56,665 bases of DNA from an uncultured Ruminococcus sp. (GTDB lineage: Bacteria > Bacillota > Clostridia > Oscillospirales > CAG-272), in contig CACZNC010000020.1 in the NCBI GenBank assembly GCA_902782445.1, positions 1 through 56,665 of the forward strand. The letters run 5' to 3'. Position numbers and translations under genes: made by a program. The notes beneath the pieces are model-generated. The model ran no database searches. It was given only the letters and a program-made list of their open reading frames with translations, and was not told where the DNA came from. Below are positions 53,230 through 56,665 of the stretch, piece after piece. Numbering within the stretch: position 1 is the first letter of the stretch; each line of letters begins with the position of its first letter.

Positions 53230-55146
53230 TCACTCCCCGAAGTTCTCCGTGATAAACCCGAGATATTCCCTGAAATACGCCGGTCTTTCCTCCGCCCACT
53301 GCTTCATGTCTTCGGCGTTCTGCTTCCAGACTTCGGGGGTGTAGCGGCCGTCGATGGTGGTCTTCCACTTCTGGATGTGGAAGGGGATCTCGTCCTCGAT
53401 CTGGGCGGCGTAGGCGTCCATGATCCCTTTCAGTTCCGCCGCGCTCTCGTCCGCGCAGAGGGTTTCGCAGTAGGCGAGGAAGCGGCTGCGGAAGCCGTCG
53501 TTGTGCAGGCAGAGCGCGAGAAGCCCCTGCACGTGGAGGGAATCCGGGTAGTTGCCGTCGTATTCGTAGGCTCCGTTTTTGTAATTGCCGAGGGTGAAGG
53601 AGATATTGTCCGTGTCCGCCTTCGTGTAGATCTCCGGCAGAACGAGGCATTCGTACCGCCCGAAGGCAAAGTCCAGGTCCCGGGTCGAGAAACGCCACCG
53701 GCCGTCGGACCATTCGTTTCCTTCGATCGCCTCCCCCGTGTACCGCCAGACCCGGAGATTGTTGTGGGGCCAGTCGGTGTTGCAGACATAGAGGCAGAGG
53801 GCCGTGTATTCGAGAAAGCTGTCGACGTCCAGCTTTTCGGCGAGTCTTCCGTAGGCCGCGTCCAGCTCCTCCTTCGTGCCGCCGAGGGCGTCGAGGGCAT
53901 CCCGGCACATGGCCTCGTATTCGTCGAGCTCCGCGTCCTCCCCTTCGTCCACCTCGTAGAAGAACCACACGTCGTCGAACCGGCAGGCTCCCCCGTCGGA
54001 GTGCTTCGCGCAGTGCCGCGTCGTGTCGAGTTCGGACTTGATGACGGTGATGTGCTCCTTTTCGAGGCCGTAGATATTGCGGAGATAGTCGTCGCCGATG
54101 TCCTCCTTCATGTCGAGGATCCCGTAGTAGTCCCCGTTGAGGTAGACGGCCGCGAAACGGGAGGTCTGAAAGGCCACTTTGTCCGTGTGGGCGGCGAAAA
54201 AGGCGTTCGAGACCGCGTCCCGGGTCAGAGTCATGGCGGTGGGATCGGCGGCCGTTGCCTGGATCGAATCGTTGCCCCCGTTGCGGAGCACCAGCCGGTC
54301 GTATTTGCCCGCCACCTCTCCGGCTCCCTCCCCCGCGATCACCGTCCGGTCCGGGAAGAAGGGAAATTCAAAGCTCCCCTTGCCGACGTATTTCTCCGCG
54401 TCGAAGGTGCCGTCCCGCCGGGCGATCAGACGGAAGGACTTCTGCGGGAGCGCCCGGGAGGAACCGCCGAAAATGCGGATCCCGGCGTCCTGGGACACGA
54501 GCTTTTCCCCGTCCCCGGAGAAGATCTCCACGTGGCAGGGGCGTTCCCATTCCTTTCCGGTCCCCCGGGGATGGTCGATGATCCCCTGGGCTCCGTAGAG
54601 ATTCTTTTTCTCCGTGACGAGGGAGAAGACGAGGAGGGAGGAGAACCGTCCCTCCTCCGCCTTGATGTAGGTCTCGGTGGCGATGGGGCTGATCCGGTTC
54701 CCCTCCTTATCGAAGGTCGAGGCCCGGACCACCGTGCAGCCGTTCTTGCCCGCGTCCAGCTCCCCGAGGAAGACCTTCGAGGACCGGGTCGGCTCCGAGG
54801 AGTCGGTGGTAAAGGTCACGTAGGACCCTTTCGGCGCGCCTGCGGGGACGGTGATCTTCACCTTCTGGGTCTTTGCGTAGATCCCGCCCGGCACCGAGAA
54901 CACGGGGGTATACCCCGCGGGATCCGCTTCGGCATCGCCCTCTACGGCCGCTTCGGTCTCCGGTTCCGCCGCCTCGTCTTCCTCTGCCTCCGCCGTCTGC
55001 GCGGGGACCTGCGGGATCTCCGAGGGCGTCACATGAAGAGCCTTCCCCCGCCCGCACCCGCCGGACAGAAGCAGGACCGCCAGAACCAGACAGACGGTCC
55101 CGCGCCGGATCCCTGCATTCTTCATTCTGAATTCTGAATTTCTCAT
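53230..55146 (-). CDS. CotH-like kinase-fold lipoprotein
   Basis: 638 residues. Signal peptide with lipobox LSGGC (C31), an acidic linker rich in E and A (about 40-78), a chitobiase C-terminal-like beta domain (about 80-150, GGIYAKTQKVKITVPAG), then a CotH domain (about 170-620). CotH landmarks are GIRIFGGSSRALPQKSFRL, YDRLVLRNGGND, YLNGDYYGILDMKEDIGDDYLRN, NTDWPHNNLRVWR and RDLDFAFG, the Mg-binding D-x-D of this atypical protein kinase fold. In Bacillus, CotH phosphorylates spore coat proteins; surface lipoprotein versions are common in Clostridia and occur near cellulosome genes. The first codons of the frame (MRNSEFRMKN) are made of a dispersed AATTCAGAATTCAGAATG tract; an ATG at 55125 is the alternative start. 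Confidence 0.9.
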   Translation of the reverse strand: MRNSEFRMKNAGIRRGTVCLVLAVLLLSGGCGRGKALHVTPSEIPQVPAQTAEAEEDEAAEPETEAAVEGDAEADPAGYTPVFSVPGGIYAKTQKVKITVPAGAPKGSYVTFTTDSSEPTRSSKVFLGELDAGKNGCTVVRASTFDKEGNRISPIATETYIKAEEGRFSSLLVFSLVTEKKNLYGAQGIIDHPRGTGKEWERPCHVEIFSGDGEKLVSQDAGIRIFGGSSRALPQKSFRLIARRDGTFDAEKYVGKGSFEFPFFPDRTVIAGEGAGEVAGKYDRLVLRNGGNDSIQATAADPTAMTLTRDAVSNAFFAAHTDKVAFQTSRFAAVYLNGDYYGILDMKEDIGDDYLRNIYGLEKEHITVIKSELDTTRHCAKHSDGGACRFDDVWFFYEVDEGEDAELDEYEAMCRDALDALGGTKEELDAAYGRLAEKLDVDSFLEYTALCLYVCNTDWPHNNLRVWRYTGEAIEGNEWSDGRWRFSTRDLDFAFGRYECLVLPEIYTKADTDNISFTLGNYKNGAYEYDGNYPDSLHVQGLLALCLHNDGFRSRFLAYCETLCADESAAELKGIMDAYAAQIEDEIPFHIQKWKTTIDGRYTPEVWKQNAEDMKQWAEERPAYFREYLGFITENFGE

Positions 55147-55197
55147 AATTCCTCCCGCGGACTACTAACCGCTAGCCACTAGCCGCTGTTGACTACC

Positions 55198-55226
55198 ATT
55201 ATACCACGCTCTGTTCCGCAATGCAA
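55198..55226 (-). promoter_or_regulatory. Promoter of the CotH-like gene
   Basis: Minus-strand TTGCAT (55226-55221), 17-base spacer, TGg-TATAAT (55203-55198). Confidence 0.82.
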
Positions 55227-55248
55227 GCCTCGGTTTTCCGCCGCCCTC

Positions 55249-55277
55249 TTGCTTTTTCCGCCGGTTTCCGGTATACT
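55249..55277 (+). promoter_or_regulatory. Promoter of the Eis-like acetyltransferase gene
   Basis: TTGCTT (55249-55254), 17-base spacer, TATACT (55272-55277). Confidence 0.75.
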
Positions 55278-55333
55278 GGATCCGGGACCCCGGTCTGACG
55301 AAAACGCCGGGGCGCGGAAAGGAGCGGAGCGGG

Positions 55334-56518
55334 ATGAACGGAATGACGGCAAGGCGGCTCTGTCCGTCGGAACGGTACGCGGCGAGGGAGATTTTCGCCA
55401 TTTCGATGCACGGGAGGATCCCGGATCCCGAGGCGGCGCGGGAGGAGTGCGAGAAGGGGACCTCCGACCTATGGGGTACCTTTCTGCCGGATGGGATCCT
55501 GATTTCGGAGGCCCTTCTGTATCATTACGAAAACTGGTTCGAGGGCGTCCCCGTCCCCTGCGGAGCCATCAGCACGGTCGCCACCCTGCCGGAATACCGG
55601 AAACAGGGCGCGGCGTCGGAGCTGATCCGGGAAATGCTGCGGACGGAGAGGAGGGAAGGGGAGCTCTTTTCCGCCCTCTTCCCCTTCCGGCACGATTTCT
55701 ACCGCCGATTCGGATTCGAGACCGTCCCCATGCAGAACGACTATATCTTCACCCCCGGCGCCCTCGCGGATTACCGGTTCGACGGCACGGCGGAGCTCTG
55801 GCGTCCGGGGGATCCGGTCTCATACCATACCGCTCTCTGGAACCGCTTCGCCGGGGGCTGCAATATGGCGGCGGTCCGTTCGGAGGAGACGATGCTCGAG
55901 GAGCACGTGGACGGGGAGTTCTGGCGGGACCGGAAGTTCTGCTATCTTCTGAGGCTGGACGGGGAGCCCGCCGCCTATGTGATCTTTCAGGACGACCGGG
56001 TCCCTCCGGGGATCTCGACCCTCGCCGTGGGGGACTGGGCCTCCGACGGCGCGAAGGGATTTTCCGCGCTGCTCGGCTTCCTCGGGCGGTTCGGGGCGGA
56101 GTACGACCGGATCGAATTCTACCTTCCGGGGGGCGTGGAGTTCTATTCGCTGCTCCGCTCGAAGCAGTCCTTCTCCGTGGAAAAGAAGACGCGGCAGGAC
56201 TACATGGTCCGCGCGCTGGACGCAGGAAAGATCCTCGGACTTCTGCGCAAGCCCTCGGGGGAGACCTTCACCGTCCGCGTCCGCGACAGCCTGATCCCCG
56301 AAAACGACGGGAACTGGACCGTCGGGGGCTCCTCCGCCGTCAGAACGGATGCCGCCCCGGATCTCTCCCTGTCCGCCGAAGCCTTCTCCCAGCTGGCGGC
56401 CGGCGGCGCGGGACTGGAGGAAGCCCTGCTCCGGGACGACGTGGAGCTCTTCGGAAAGGGGGATCTGCTCTCCCTCGTCTTCCGCCGCAAGCCCATCCTT
56501 GTGCGGGAATGCTTCTGA
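55334..56518 (+). CDS. Eis-like GNAT N-acetyltransferase
   Basis: 394 residues in the Eis/EnhancedIntracellularSurvival layout: an N-terminal GNAT domain with the acetyl-CoA loop VATLPEYRKQGAASELIREML (residues 81-101, R/Q-x-x-G-x-A/G), FRHDFYRRFGFETV, a second GNAT domain (about 165-290, CYLLRLDGEPAAYVIFQ) and a C-terminal sterol-carrier-like domain (about 295-394, FTVRVRDSLIPENDGNWTV, LSLSAEAFSQLAAG). The protein ends in a free carboxylate region (VRECF), which in Eis supplies the catalytic group. Eis acetylates lysines and aminoglycosides in mycobacteria; Bacillota homologues are mostly unassigned. GAAAGGAGCGG precedes the ATG. Confidence 0.9.
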   Translation: MNGMTARRLCPSERYAAREIFAISMHGRIPDPEAAREECEKGTSDLWGTFLPDGILISEALLYHYENWFEGVPVPCGAISTVATLPEYRKQGAASELIREMLRTERREGELFSALFPFRHDFYRRFGFETVPMQNDYIFTPGALADYRFDGTAELWRPGDPVSYHTALWNRFAGGCNMAAVRSEETMLEEHVDGEFWRDRKFCYLLRLDGEPAAYVIFQDDRVPPGISTLAVGDWASDGAKGFSALLGFLGRFGAEYDRIEFYLPGGVEFYSLLRSKQSFSVEKKTRQDYMVRALDAGKILGLLRKPSGETFTVRVRDSLIPENDGNWTVGGSSAVRTDAAPDLSLSAEAFSQLAAGGAGLEEALLRDDVELFGKGDLLSLVFRRKPILVRECF

Positions 56519-56521
56519 TAC

Positions 56522-56665
56522 TAAATCCCTTCTAAGGGGTTACGCGGCTTCTTTGAAAAGAAGCCTGGCAAGAAACTTCAATGGGGTAGGGCAAGGCTAC
56601 CTCAATCAAGTTCATTCTATGCCCGCACACCCATATAGTCATCCAACCTTATCAGAGTTATCGTT
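56522..56665 (+). repeat. Family A 3'-flanking repeat, copy 6 (cut by window edge)
   Basis: Begins a few bases after the acetyltransferase stop with CCCTTCTAAGGGGTTACGCGGCTTC, hairpin GGCTTCTTTGAAAAGAAGCC, and continues to CCAACCTTATCAGAGTTATC at the window end. Confidence 0.8.

Overview
The window reads as a chromosomal segment of a G+C-rich, fermentative member of the Clostridia (Bacillota), of the kind common in gut and rumen metagenomes. The evidence is a T-box leader, an OhrR-type regulator, an S-layer-homology protein, an IscS-IscU pair, a flavin thioredoxin reductase of the clostridial ferredoxin-dependent type, AGGAG-type ribosome binding sites and about twenty promoters of the form TTGCAA/TTGCAT/TTGACA-17-TATAAT. 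I cannot name the species. There are no phage, conjugation, transposase or CRISPR genes, and no dnaA, parAB or rRNA genes.

Layout. 1-5.1 kb: a Y-family polymerase and a GH2 beta-galactosidase from divergent promoters. 5.5-11.9 kb: DUF445 protein, thioredoxin reductase-like protein, and an XRE-cupin-acyl-CoA synthetase fusion behind a T-box leader. 12.9-15.9 kb: iscS-iscU-metY sulfur operon. 16.7-20.2 kb: operon of URO-D-like protein, GH99/WbsX-like hydrolase and SpoU methyltransferase. 20.4-29.7 kb: truncated sigma factor, second GH99/WbsX-like protein, serpin lipoprotein, GH29 enzyme with two lipoproteins, and a second GH29. 30.3-34.0 kb: ABC exporter of the MacB/FtsX kind. 34.5-37.6 kb: tRNA-Cys, DUF1508 protein, an iron-alcohol-dehydrogenase-like fragment, ohrR, tRNA-Thr and tRNA-Tyr, and a small unknown protein. 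38.0-46.2 kb: SLH surface protein, DUF3592 membrane protein, GDSL hydrolase, and a GDPD-lipoprotein-solute-binding protein operon. 46.5-56.5 kb: aldo/keto reductase, GH20-like, GH4, serine hydrolase, CotH-like lipoprotein and an Eis-like acetyltransferase. The gene content fits a cell that degrades plant or host glycans (GH2, GH4, GH20, GH29, GH99-like, GDSL), with scattered solute-binding lipoproteins but no adjacent sugar permeases.

The most unusual part is between the genes. Eighteen copies or near-copies of the ParB/Spo0J parS palindrome TGTTTCACGTGAAACA lie in 57 kb, all intergenic. They are built into an ordered set of dispersed repeats. I call these family A (about 300 bp, six copies, each just after a stop codon), family B (a multi-hairpin element, three copies, just after hydrolase genes), family C (at least 13 copies of a hairpin whose stem changes by compensatory substitutions), family D (a terminator-like CGTCAG hairpin abutting the palindrome, five copies, constant polarity) and family E (units bounded on both ends by the palindrome, with a GTCATTCTGA inverted-repeat core, five copies). 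Several convergent intergenic regions show the same order: stop codon, B, C, D, palindrome. This modular architecture is the best candidate for something undescribed here.
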